Under the pieces are notes generated by a model, which searched no databases, was not told the origin of the DNA, and was given only the letters and a program-made list of their open reading frames with translations. Positions 44,330 to 55,374 of a DNA stretch of 64,000 nt are shown here, in pieces. The DNA comes from Asterias amurensis (taxonomy: Eukaryota > Echinodermata > Asteroidea > Forcipulatida > Asteriidae). The stretch spans positions 674,931 through 738,930 of the forward strand of contig NC_092667.1 in the NCBI RefSeq assembly GCF_032118995.1, read 5' to 3'. Each line of letters starts with the position of its first letter. Position 1 is the stretch's first letter. Position numbers and translations under genes: made by a program.

Positions 44330-45660
44330 CCTGTAAATATACAAGTTTTTGGGGCAATAAAATTACAGCAAGGCAACGTTTTTTTGGTCTGACTGAGTTT
44401 TGCTGGTAAATAAACCCCAAGTTGCTGTTAATTAACATTACGACGTTTATTTACATAGTACACCTTTTTTTTACGGAAATGATCCTGAAAAAACGGTCTG
44501 CAATTGAAAATAACAGTTATAACTGTAAATTTCTATTGTAGGCCGTTTTTCAGGAACATTTCCGTCAAAATACAGGTTTCCCGTGCGTGTGAAATAAACC
44601 TGTAAAAATACACAGTAAAAATGACTGTAAAATACAAGTTTTGGGACAATAAAATTACAGCAATGCAACGTTTTTAGGTTTGACGGAGTTTTACAGGTAA
44701 ATAAACGCCAACTTGTTGTTAATTAACTTTACGACGTTTATTTACATATTTTTAACAATAAAACTGTAAATTTAAGTTGTATGCTGTTTTTTTCAGGATC
44801 GTTTCCGGCAAAATACAGGTTTCCCGTGCGTGTGAAAAAAAACCTGTAAAAATACACTGTAAAAATAACCGTAAAATACAGGTTTTTTTGGCAATAAAAT
44901 AACAGCATTGCAACGTTTTTTGGTCTGACGGGGTTTTGCAGGTAAATAAACGCCAACTTGTTGTTAACTAACTTCACGACGTTTATTTACATATTTTTAA
45001 CAATGAAACTGTAAATTTAAGTTGTATGCTGTTTTTTTCATGGTCGTTTCCGGCAAAATACAGGTTTCCCGTGAGTGTGAAAAAAAAACCTGTAAAAATA
45101 CACTGTAAAAATAACTGTAAATACAGGTTTTTTGGCAATAAAATAACAGCATGGCAACGTTTTTTGGTCTGACGGGGTTTTGCAGGTAAATAAACGCCAA
45201 CTTGTTGTTAATTAATTTCACGACGTTTATTTACATATATTTTTAACAATGAAACTGTAAATTTAAGTTGTATGCTGTGTTTTCAGGATCGTTTCCGGAA
45301 AAATACAGGTTTCCCGTGCGTGTGAAAAAAAACCACACCGTACAAATTAACGTTTTTTGGCAATAAAAGTACAGCATGGCAACGTGTTTTGGGTCAAACG
45401 GAGTTCTGTAAGTAAGTAAACGCCAACTTACTGTTAATTAACTTTACAACGTTAGTTAACACACTTTTTACCCTGTAACTGTAAATTAAAATTGTATGAC
45501 GTTTAAAATGACAGCGCACCAACGTTGGTTTGACGAATTTTGTTGATGACTGTAGACTTTCTTTTAATAAATAACACACCGTTTATTACATAAATAAACT
45601 GTAAATTTAAATTGTAGCTATTTTTATGAATTTTCACGCTGTCAAAATACATTTCCCATT
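44330..45660. repeat. Left subterminal tandem repeats, about 245 bp each
   Basis: The marker ACAGGTTTCCCGTG recurs at about 44,573, 44,817, 45,061 and 45,305. Other shared words are GGTAAATAAACGCCAACTTG and GGCAATAAAATAACAGCA. The first and last units are diverged. The following 45,660-46,380 holds a C-run and nothing else I recognise. Confidence 0.85.
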
Positions 45661-46390
45661 CAAGAAACCTGCAAGGATGCCCTCATAGTCATCTGAATAT
45701 CGTCTCCTCAAATGTGTTTCCCTTTTCATTTCCCCTTCTACCTTCTTTTTGTGACCCCCCCCCCCCCCCCCGAAAGAAAATTTCCCTCAACTGTTGATTT
45801 TGCAACCATGGATCATATATTTGTATTATTTATTTATTCATTTACTTATTATGGGCCTGTAGTCTATTGTTAAGTCGATTGTTAATATTTGCCGAAAAAA
45901 TCATGTATTTTTACCGTGGCTCATGTATGCAACGCACGTAGAAACCGGTACCCTGATTTTACAAACCTATATAGACAAAAAGCATTTTGGCAACCAGTAA
46001 CTTTTCAGGAACCAGTCTAGGCTCGCTGTACCGTGAATAACATGGGCTAAATTTGGGAAACTAGACGAGAAGCGGGCGCGCGTGAGCTGTCAACACGGTC
46101 TGTCAACAGTTGCTCTCTTTCTTTCACGTGAACTGTCGAATCCTGAGCTGAAGTAGGCTTATTGTACTCAGAATTTTGTCAAACAGCAGAATCATTGCTG
46201 TTTAAGGTATGATTATATCATTCCATTCATATTGTACGTGTAGCTTAGAATTATAAGTTGTTGATGTTGGCAAAATTGGAAATGTGTTTTGTTGTTTACC
46301 ACTTTTAGAATTAACGAAAGGATTAACTTTAATAAAAATAAAATAGCCCCGGTAGCGTCATGTCCGTTGACGTTGAATGTTAGTTAGTTT

Positions 46391-48392
46391 ATGTCACGTT
46401 TTCTCTGTGCAGACGACAATCTTGCACACAAAACCTCCATCCAGTATCCTATGCTAATGCATGTACAGTACCTTAATTATGTGTACAGTACACATTTAAA
46501 CCAAAAAGATAAACAAACATGTTCAACAGGACTGTTTGTCATGTTTGTGGTACACAATGTGACATTACATAGACATGATCGAAATATGCGATTTCCTTGT
46601 TGTGTGTCGGGTTGTCAAAAAAAGTATTTCACATACAAAGGTCTCATTTCTCATATTGAAAGACACCATCAACTTACGAAGCAAGAAAACAATAATAGGT
46701 AAAGAGATGCTGGTGTACTTTTCCGGTGTCCACTTGATTTCTGTCAGCATGAATGTTCCGATATTCAGGAGCTACTTGCTCATTTAAAAAGCCATATTAC
46801 AAGTGGTTTAAATGTACCTTGTCCATTTGAAGGTTGTACTAAAACGTTCACAAATAAAAAGTCTTTCTCTTCTCACTTATCGCGGTATCACAGAAACTAC
46901 TCGGCTCATAATGTGAACCAAACATTAATTGTTGACCAAAATGTTAACTTCAATGTTGATGATAATCCATGCCATGATGGAGCAGGTACATCCACATTTA
47001 CTGAGCCTGAAAACACAGTTGATGGTGATGACAATGATCATGAAGATGACGATGATCCTGGAGTGTCTTTGGCTCACTTTACCAAGAGTATTGCACTATT
47101 TCTGCTCAAATTATATTCAAAGTTCCTAGTTCCAGAGAACACTATTCAAATGATAGTGGAAGAGATGCACGATTTGTTTGAACTAAGTATTATACTTTTA
47201 CAGCATCTTTCTACCTGTATACATTTTATAACAAACGCTTTTCAAAGACCAACTCGACCGATCCAAGGCAACGTGTTCCTTTAACATGTTTGTCAGAAAC
47301 ATTGCATGCTACGAGTCAAATTTCCATCTAAATATTTGCAAAGCATTTGTTTGTGTCTTTAACTTTACTGTCCAATACTTTCATTACATGCACTGTAGGT
47401 AGACCACTTCAATCTTAAAGATTTTTACTCGGCATTGGAAAGTTTCTCGTGGCAGATTTGGCTAATCCTTTGTCAGCCCTAAGCATGTGGTTCTGTGCTT
47501 ACTATTGCTTCAATTTGAAGTACCCGAACAAGTCCGAAGGGGCGCTTGAGTTTATCCAGAGGTGAGTTTACTGACAATGTTCAAGAAGCTTGGCCTGTTC
47601 ATGCTAGAGGAATCCCAGGGTTGATGCAGGGTTCAATATATCATGTTCTGTGTTTAACAATTGGAAACATTTAAACCTGCACCAACCCTGAGAATTTTCG
47701 CCCTGATTCGAGGTCAGGGTTGAGATTTTTCAACCATTGATCCCCCATGGAAGATAGGTATTGGTTTATTTGGTACTCATGAACAACTACTGAACCCAGG
47801 AGTCAGCATGTACTTAGGATGGGACCCCTAAGAGTCATTACAAGTGGGTCTCAATGACCACTTCCTACTGTCCAATGAGACTCTCATTGGACAGTAGGAA
47901 GTGGTCTGATATGGCCATACTCATAGCACATGTATGCCCACTAGTATGTCAAGGGTCACACATAAAATTAGTGTGCACCCCTCCTTTGTCTCCCTTTCCA
48001 TTGTTCCTCCCCTGCTTTTTCTGGCTACAGTCTTCTTTTGTCTTTTCACTTCTTTCCACCTGGCTGCTTCTGTTACACATGTTTGTGTGTGTTGTGTTGT
48101 CATTTAGCCTTTGAGAAGGACTCTGCTAGGGTCGAAACATGACATTAACTCCTTTCTGTATCTAAACAGTTCCAAATTTGTTTATAAAAAACATAACAGC
48201 ACATCTTTATTTTTTAACAAAGACAAGGCAATATTCCAATCTGTATATTTCTGTTTTTATTGCAGATGTTTCTTGGGCCTAAACCCAGGGACTGGCTCCA
48301 AAAGTGGACGAAAGAAGCCGTCTGTTCATCCAGGCGTACTGAAGCTGGCTAATTCAATGAAAGTCTTTGAGAATGAGTGGGACTTGAACTAA
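46391..48392 (+). CDS. C2H2 zinc-finger gene inside the CACTG element
   Basis: At least three C2H2 fingers are seen: CCVSGCQKKYFTYKGLISHI (to about 46,675), CPLDFCQHECSDIQELLAHL and CPFEGCTKTFTNKKSFSSHL (46,706-46,900). An acidic linker (DGDDNDHEDDDDPGVSLAHF) and helical FLLKLYSKFLVPENTIQMI follow. Two more exons join in phase: one ending at 47,561 (FNLKYPNKSEGALEFIQR) and 48,266-48,392 (CFLGLNPGTGSKSGRKK to the stop). This architecture resembles zinc-finger proteins that I recall from multicopy mobile elements of fish and invertebrates. It probably binds element DNA. The frame changes near 46,560 and a MITE fragment lies at 47,185-47,282, so this copy is damaged. Confidence 0.5.
47185..47282. 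mobile_element. MITE family 2, right fragment
   Basis: The text ACAGCATCTTTCTACC to GGCAACGTGTTCCTTTAA matches the right end of family 2. It supplies the last codons of the open frame of the zinc-finger gene, so those residues are not original. Confidence 0.75.
47856..47906. repeat. Perfect palindrome, 25-bp arms
   Basis: Positions 47,856-47,880 and 47,882-47,906 are exact inverse complements with a single base between them. It lies in an intron of the zinc-finger gene and could extrude as a hairpin. Confidence 0.9.
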
Positions 48393-48549
48393 AAAACATG
48401 GTACATGTAAATGTAATCATCAAATGAAAGTGTTGGCTACTCCACCAATATTTTTTGCAGTGACACATAATTTTAATATATGTGCCATTGCAAAAACATG
48501 CAGCACATTGTAAACTTGTCTCATTTTTGTTAAGGTAATAATAGTATCA

Positions 48550-48975
48550 GGCCTTTAATATTAGTGGAAGTTGAACCAATAAACAAAGACCTGTTAATCA
48601 CATATGTATTTTTGGTGGAGTGGCCAAAACTTGAGCCACTATTACAGATAAAAATTATGTGTCACTGCAAAAAATCTGCAACACATAAATACTTGTCTCA
48701 TTTTTATTCAGGTCATACTTTTATACAGGCCTTTAAAATCAGTTGAAGTTATGCCAATAAACAAAGACTTGTGATCACATATGTATTCTTGGTGGAGTGG
48801 CCAAAACTTGAGCCACTATTAGAGATAAAAATTATGTGTTCATGCAAAAAATCTGCAACACATAATTTGTGACGTAATATACGTGTAAGGTTCTGTTCTG
48901 ATAGTGGAACAAAAAATAGACAAGTTTGTATTATAGATTTTTTTTTTTTTTTTTTTGTTCCACCATCAGAACAGA
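48550..48975. repeat. About 180-bp tandem duplication and a small inverted repeat
   Basis: The units begin near 48,550 and 48,730, sharing GGTGGAGTGGCCAAAACTTG and AAATCTGCAACACATAA. Just right, at 48,890-48,975, TTCTGTTCTGATAGTGGAAC and GTTCCACCATCAGAACAGAA form a stem around A and T runs. Confidence 0.8.
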
Positions 48976-49259
48976 ACATTACACCGTTATTTTGATTTAT
49001 TTATTAAATGTTGGAGATGTTTTTGTTCTGCTTTTCTTGTTTGTTCTTAGGGTTCCAAGAAGGTATATGCCAAAGTTTGCCAAGTTTTTACAAGTTTGTG
49101 GTTTGAGGATGTTGAGCGCTAAATAAAAAGAAATCGAAATCCTATACTGATGTGTTCCGGTAATATTATTAATTGTTTTTTCTTGACGTTTCGAGTTATT
49201 AAATTGACGTGTATTTTACGGTAAGGTACGGAACGTGATTTTACTGGGATGATTTTGTG

Positions 49260-49640
49260 AAATTAATTTCAAAAAACTGTGATTTTAAAGCAAAAGTTAT
49301 GTGAAAGGACAGTGGAGCTATCCTATTTGTACAAGCCTCTCCTTGTAAAATCACAGCGACGAACCATAATTTTACAACACCGAAGGTACTGTGATTTAAC
49401 AGTGTCGCGTGTAATTTAGCTAAACCGTCAACGTGAAGTTACATTGGTGGGACTGTGATTTTACAGGGTTTAATTTGAAAAATTAATGTTGGAAAGCTGT
49501 TATTTTACAAGAAAAGTTACGTTTAATGACTGGAGCTGCCCTATTCTTACAAGCCTCTCCTTGTAAAATCACAGCGACGAACCATAATTTTACAACACCG
49601 AAGGTACTGTGATTTAACAGTGTGGCCTGTACATTTACTT
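49260..49640. repeat. Right subterminal tandem repeats of the CACTG element
   Basis: Two units share CAAGCCTCTCCTTGTAAAAT and ACCATAATTTTACAACACCG, at about 49,333 and 49,549. They lie just inside the right end of the element. Confidence 0.82.
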
Positions 49641-50139
49641 TAGACCGTTTATTTACGGGATAGTACTGGCGTCCAAACTGCCAGGAAAAAACCGTAAAAA
49701 TACGATTTTTTTTTTTACAGTGAGATGCGCTAGAAGTCGAAAGATCGATTGTTTCTGTCGGTCGGAACGACTCTGGGGCGCATTGGGTTCAGACATCGAG
49801 CTTGTCATGAGCCGAATCATTGTAAATGTTATGTTAAGTTCACCTGTCTGAAACAAAAATTTAATTGGGTCGACTCAGAGTCGCCCCTAATCTATTTAGT
49901 CCGGCGCGACTCTGGAGCGCCTGCCTGAACCGGGTGTAACACTTTTGAAAGTCTGCATCCAGCGTGCATATGTTGTACATCTTGCGATGTTGTTTTATTC
50001 ACTATGAACTCAAAAGTATGAACTGACAATTAGGTACAATCAAGAATGATATGCTGTAGTAAGAAAAACAAACTGTTCGGGTGTTTTCATCGCCAGTAAC
50101 TATAATTAAAGATGAACAACTGTAGTTTGGTCACTGAAC

Positions 50140-50575
50140 AAAATAAAACCTTAAATTAATAAACACTATAGTTTATTACGCTCTGCGCAGAGTTGTTTGT
50201 AATAACAAATACTTTGTTCGGGCGGATAGAAGGTAAATATTTAAATAAAGGCAACAAACTTTATCAATATGAATGTAAAAACCATTAAATACGGGTGTTT
50301 ACAATGAACGAAATAGTCTCAGAAACTTGCCACACCACAAGACGTAAACCTTAACACCATTTATGAATTTTAAATTATTTAGAACTGAAACAAAACACTG
50401 TAATTTCGTTCTTTGCGGAGTTGTTTGTAATAACAAATACTAGGTGTTCGGGTGAATAGAAGCTTAATACTTAACCAAAGGCAATTAACTTATCAGTATG
50501 AACGTTTGACCAATTAAATACAGGTGTTTACTATTAACGAATCAGTAGACTAAAAACCTTAACACCATTTTGAAG
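50140..50575. repeat. Diverged direct duplication of about 240 bp
   Basis: GTTGTTTGTAATAACAAATA occurs at about 50,191 and 50,420, followed in each by TTCGGGYG-AATAGAAG-like and GGTGTTTAC text. No coding likeness is seen in 49,723-50,690. Confidence 0.7.
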
Positions 50576-50689
50576 TAAACTATTATAACTAAGCCGACAT
50601 AATCTAAACGGCTGCGACATTGTCTGAAGAAGATAAATAAAAGAATCAAAAATGGCCAGATCCATTTCCGTTTTTAGCGTAACCGGATT

Positions 50690-51330
50690 GTTTTTTGAAG
50701 TAGAAGACAATAATCCACACAAACATGACTAAAAATTGCACGTTTTTTTTTTGTTTTTTTTTAACTTTGCGAACTAAAACGGTCGGCCGTTTTCTTGGGT
50801 CAAAACTTTATCTCCACAAAATAGCGTGCCGTGTTAGTTCACGACGTTAAGGAAAACCGTGCAATTTCGAGGCATATTTGTGTTGATCATTGTAGTCTAC
50901 TTTTAAAGACACTGAACACTATTTGGTAATTGTCAAAACTAGTTTTCACAATTAGTGTATATTTGCAAAAAATAACAAAACTGTGAAAATTTGTGCTCAA
51001 TCAGTCTTAATGTTAATGGAAAAAACACCCTTGTCGCACTATAGTCACACGAAGTTGTGTGCTTTCAGATGCTTGATTTGGAGACCTAGTTTTCAAAATC
51101 TGAGGTCTCGAAATCAAATTCGTGGAGATTACTCCTTCCTCGAAAACTACGTCACTTCAGAGAGAGCTGTTTCTCACAATGTGTTATACTATCAACCTCT
51201 CCCCATTACTCATAATCTAGAACGGTTTTATGATACTAGTTATTTTGAGTAATTACAAATGCCTTTAACACATCTTTCTAACCATATGCATTTTATAACA
51301 AACGGTTTCAAACGCTTTTCATAGACCAAC
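50690..51330. mobile_element. MITE family 2 carrying a family 1 MITE
   Basis: The family 2 sequence runs from about 50,690 to 50,902 and resumes at 51,269 (ACATCTTTCTAACC). Between them is a family 1 element with TTAA at 50,903-50,906 and 51,265-51,268. Family 1 therefore moved after this family 2 copy. Confidence 0.8.
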
Positions 51331-51473
51331 TACTAACTAGTCTGATCCTTGATAAAGTATTATTTGTATTATGTTTAATATCGTGTATATAACGTAAAGT
51401 ACTGTAGGCTCAGTTAAACCCGGTGGTTGACCAGCTGGGACCTACTCGAGCTCCAGAAGTCAGACCAAGGACC

Positions 51474-51722
51474 TTAGGGCTCAAATGCTGCACAGTACTG
51501 TACGATGACATTGTAGTAGTCGAAGTCCTCACTACCACCACCCGTCTCCACTATGTTGTTGTGGTTAATGAAGAGTCCAGGCACAGTGCGATCAACTAAG
51601 CGGCATGTCTTGCCGAATGAAACCTCGTCCCGACAGGTTTCTTCCAAAATCAACTGGTTATTATCGATCATGACGATCTCTCTTTGGCAAATCCACTTTA
51701 ACTTGTCTCTAATTTTCAACAA
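51474..51722 (-). other. Unrecognised open frame, possible terminal exon
   Basis: An 82-codon frame reads VMIDNNQLILEETCRDEVSF, then TCRLVDRTVPGLFINHNNIV and DFDYYNVIVQYCAAFEP before the stop. The composition looks like a folded, perhaps secreted, protein with three or four cysteines. The first 20 codons overlap a copy of the SLC16 upstream block, so the true start is probably internal. I do not recognise the family. Confidence 0.35.
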
Positions 51723-52085
51723 TTACGTTCCATACTTTACACAGCTTCAAGGAATATAGTTTTGATCAGACTTTTCATTTATCCGGGTATATTTTTATTT
51801 GAAAAATTAAATTGTGCAGAACAACAAAATGATAAGATCTGGAATGAGTTCCCGTCAAGATCTGACTGCATAGAAGCATTACAAAATAAATAGCTCTCAC
51901 AATTAGTTTGTAAGTCAAACTATGCATTAACTTTCCTATTAACACGAAGTAGTAGACCGTTAAGTCTGATTAGAGATTTGAACTAGAGTTTTGAACCGTC
52001 GGATGGTCCATGATGTCAATATTTTGTGCAGAAAGTCTATAAAAGGTTCTTAACTACAGGGACAAAGGTAAAAACAAAGTTAAAA
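51660..52085. repeat. Copy of the SLC16 upstream block
   Basis: It shares ATTACGTTCCATACTTTAC, TTGTGCAGAACAACAAAATG and GATGTCAATATTTTGTGCA with 7,740-8,260. No SLC16 exon is seen next to it. The following 52,085-52,395 shows nothing I can name. Confidence 0.65.
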
Positions 52086-52394
52086 ACTAAAACTCGGCAT
52101 ACGCTGAACTACCGATAGATTTTTCGATTTTGAGCGTATACAAAGCGTATTCATGACGAGTTGTATTAACAACTTACCAAAACGAAAGCTTAGCGTGGTG
52201 CCGACGTTAACAACTTATGTCCAACGATAGTCCAACTACTGCATAGCGCGCGGCAGCGTACTATAGGAGATCACATGTAGAAGCCTAAAAAAGAGGGTGC
52301 CTCTCGACGATTGAAATAATAACTTCACTTGACATCGTGGTAGTCCTCCTGCGAACCCAAATTTTAGATACTGATTCCCATAAACGCTTCCAAT

Positions 52395-53890
52395 ACGCCG
52401 TTATACGGTGCGGTAAGTTAGAAACACGTTAAGGATCCATGTCTCAAAGCCATACAGGAGTATAGGAAGGCAGGCTGTCTTGAAGATGTTGAGTTTTAGC
52501 TCTTGATTCACGGAAGAAGACTTTCAAATCCTTCCCAGTTTCCAGAAAGCACCCCATACTACAGGTCTGCGTCGTCGTACGTCGCTCTCCGATGAAACCA
52601 TCATTGACCCCAAATATTTGTCTGTTGTTTGTTTGATGACTTCTCCTTTGAGTGTTAGATTTGTACATAGTTGAGTAGTCATCAGTTCGGTTTTCCCGTT
52701 GTGTATTTTGAGCCCCACTGATCTGACAGCTTCTGAGACATCTAGTAGTTGTGATCTTGGGCCCTCCATCCAGGGTTGATTCACAGAGTGCGATGTAATC
52801 TGCAAATTCCAAATCACTCAGAATCTGAGCTGGCGCTCTACTAGATCTCCTTCGATGTGTTGTGAAACCTGAGTCTTTGATGGAGATTGATAGCACGCAG
52901 TCTGTCACAATGACAAAGAGAAATGGGGCCAAGACAACCCCTGGAGAATTCCGGTGTCTGTTGGAAATTCTTTGGTCAGTTCTCCTTCAACGAGCACCGC
53001 ACTCTTCGATCCATCATACAGAATGCGGATGGCCTTCACAATGTCTTCTGGCACACCATAGTGACGAAGGATGGCAAACATGAGACTTCTGTCGACGGAG
53101 TCAAAGGCCTTTTCGAAGTCTACAAAGGTTTTGTTTAGGGGTAGATGTTGGGCTGCTGCACCCTCCATGACTCTTCTCATGATGTGAATTTGGTCGACAC
53201 AGCCACGGCCTTCACGAAAACCTGCCTGGTTGTTTCTTAGGAAAGGATCGACGATATGTCTTATTCTGTCAAGGGGCACTCTGATGTAGATCTTTGCAGG
53301 AACTGACTTTAAAGTGAAGCCTCTGTAGTTTGACACGGACGTCAGGTTTCCCTTCTTTGGGATTGGAATGATGAGGTTGGTTTTCCGTTGACTGGGAGCT
53401 ATATTTTCGGAAAAAACCTTGCTGCAGATAGTGTGTATGGTCTCTCTCGTGATAATGTTGCCTTACCACTTTTCAACCTCCTGATGGCGATTTCAATTTC
53501 CTCACGAGATATTGGATCGGTGTTGATTGACAGGTCTTCTTCAGCGGGATCTGGCAATTTCAAGGGATGTACTGGCTCTGCATTTAAGAGGTCTTTGAAG
53601 TAGGCCTGCCACTCTGAGAGTAGATCTTTTGTGTTTTTTGATCTGGGTACCATCCCTCTTTCTGACTTTGTTATTATTGGCCTTGTTCTTTCCAGCTATT
53701 TTGTTAATAACTGCCCATGTTCGGTTTACTTGGCCTGTCGCTGCCGTAGTGTTTAGAACATCAAGCTCCTCTTTGAGGTATCTGGTTTCGTCCCTTTGGT
53801 ATGATTTGGTGACGTCATCAGCCATGTTACGCAATTGTGCTCTGTGATCTGTTTTTCTGCTGTGGTGGAATGTAAGCTGACATAAGTTTG
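52395..53890 (-). mobile_element. RTE-like LINE fragment, broken
   Basis: The reverse transcriptase is spread over several frames on minus. Visible are ISREEIEIAIRRLKSGKA, YRGFTLKSVPAKIYIRVPLD, RNNQAGFREGRGCVDQIHIM, the motif A text TFVDFEKAFDSVDRSLM, GILQGLSWPHF, and FADYIALCE where YxDD would stand, so one catalytic acid is changed. KYLGSMMVSSESDVRRRR and a terminal LLYGFETW follow. At least three frame changes are needed along the span, and the copy is cut at both ends. RTE-like placement is tentative; the GFETW/KTELM context is shared by several clades. Confidence 0.75.
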
Positions 53891-53894
53891 GGGT

Positions 53895-54470
53895 AAGTTG
53901 GGGATACGTCGTTTACGTTAAGAGCACGCTGTGAAACGCTGTTAAAATTTTGAACACGTCGAGCCCGCGAATTTTTTGTTAGCACGTTCTAAATTTCTCG
54001 GCGTACTGAACGTGTGCTTCATACGTTCTGCATAAGTTGCCCGTTAGTTTATGGTACGTTAGACATACGTTGAAATACGCTAGAGGAGCGTTACTCGTAG
54101 GTTGGTATACGTTGATGTACGTCCCCGTCGTTGGCTCCTGGTTGCCTGGCATAGGTCACGTGTTCGTTGTACGCCGATGATACGCTGAGGGTACGTTGAG
54201 GATACGTTGAGGATACGCTGAGGATACGTTGAACACAGCAGATATATGCTACGAATTCGTACATTACTCATACGCTTGCATACGCTGTTATACGCTATCA
54301 ATGCGTTAGTCATACGCTTTGTATACGTTCAATACGCTAAGGATACGCTATATGGATACGTCCTTTCCAACACCGATGACGACTTTTTTGATGCAATTCG
54401 TTGGGAAGTTGGACATTCTTGGACTTTCGAACAATTTTGTGCATACGTTCAGGCGATACGCCATGGTGTG
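53895..54470. repeat. Degenerate TACGTTGAGGA minisatellite
   Basis: Words such as GATACGCTGAGGATACGTT, ATACGTTGA and CATACGCT recur, densest at 54,180-54,360. The open frames are repeat products. Confidence 0.7.
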
Positions 54471-54487
54471 ACATGGCCTTTAAGTAA

Positions 54488-54900
54488 CGTAGTTTTCAAG
54501 AAAGAAGTAACTTTCCCCGAATTTAATTTCGAGACCTCAGATTTAAAACTTGAGGTCTTTACATGGTGCTAAGGATTAGGTCTCATAGTCCAAACTTCGT
54601 CCCACTTACCTTGCAGTTAAAATACCTGAAGCTTTATATCATTTGGCAAAGGGTGCGTTATATTTACGGTTATTTTTTTCAATTTATCCGGGTAGACATT
54701 TTTATTTGACAAATTCAATTTTGCAGAACAATAAAATGATATGGTCTGGAACTAATCCTCGTGAAGATCTGAGTGCATACAATAATAAAAATTTATCAGG
54801 TCTCATAATTTGTTTTTAATCAAAATGTGCATTAGGAATACCAGTTTTATGAAGTAGACGTGTCTGACATGGGCCATTAAGTCTGATAACAGTTTTGGGC
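54488..54900. repeat. MITE family 1 fragment, then SLC16 upstream block copy
   Basis: 54,488-54,560 matches the central hairpin of MITE family 1 (TTTCGAGACCTCAGATTT and complement). 54,630-54,900 is a shorter copy of the SLC16 upstream block (TTTGCAGAACAATAAAATGA, GAAGATCTGAGTGCATACAA). Confidence 0.6.
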
Positions 54901-54939
54901 CGTCTGTGTGGCACCTAGAACTCACCCTAACTTTTAGGT

Positions 54940-55290
54940 TCAACTTTGAGCGACATTTAGGTACAGCTTTGGGGCTCCATTTAGGTCGGGGTGATATGTG
55001 GGTACAACTTCATGACTACATTTAGGTAGGTGCTACATTTAGGTATATTTTTGGACCACTATTAGGTCGGGGTTTCATTGAGGTACAACTTTAGGGCTAC
55101 ATTTAGTTCAACACTGGTGCTACTTTAAGGTCGGGAAACGTTTAGGTACAGCTGTTGGGCTACATTTAGGTCGGGTGACATTTAGGAACAACTTCGGGAC
55201 AACATTTTGGTCGGGGCTCGATAAGGTACAACATTTTGGCTACATTTACTTCATGCAACATTTAGGTACAACATTGGGGCTACTTGCGGC
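54940..55290. repeat. Diverged relatives of the 40-bp minisatellite
   Basis: Units of about 40 bp based on TTTAGGTACAGCTTTGGGGCT and CATTTAGGTCGGGGTG resemble the array at 9,705-10,248 but are more diverged. Both arrays are preceded by TTCAACTTTGA-like text. Confidence 0.7.
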
Positions 55291-55374
55291 GCTCTATAAT
55301 CTTTGGTCTACAGAGCATGGAGGTATACTGAGGGCCCTGTTGACGGAAAGTTGGACCCTGCGTTCGCTGTGACC

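Larger units (their letters stand above)
44317..49722. mobile_element. 5.4-kb CACTG-ended DNA transposon with internal gene
   Basis: The ends read CACTGTAAAAAA (44,317) and TTTTTTTACAGTG (49,722). Tandem repeats lie inside each end: about five units near 245 bp on the left (to 45,660) and two of similar length on the right (49,260-49,640). Such subterminal repeats are usual in CACTA/EnSpm elements. Flanks AT and AG give at best an imperfect 2-bp target copy. Inside is a plus-strand C2H2 zinc-finger gene. No transposase core is recognised. Confidence 0.65.
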
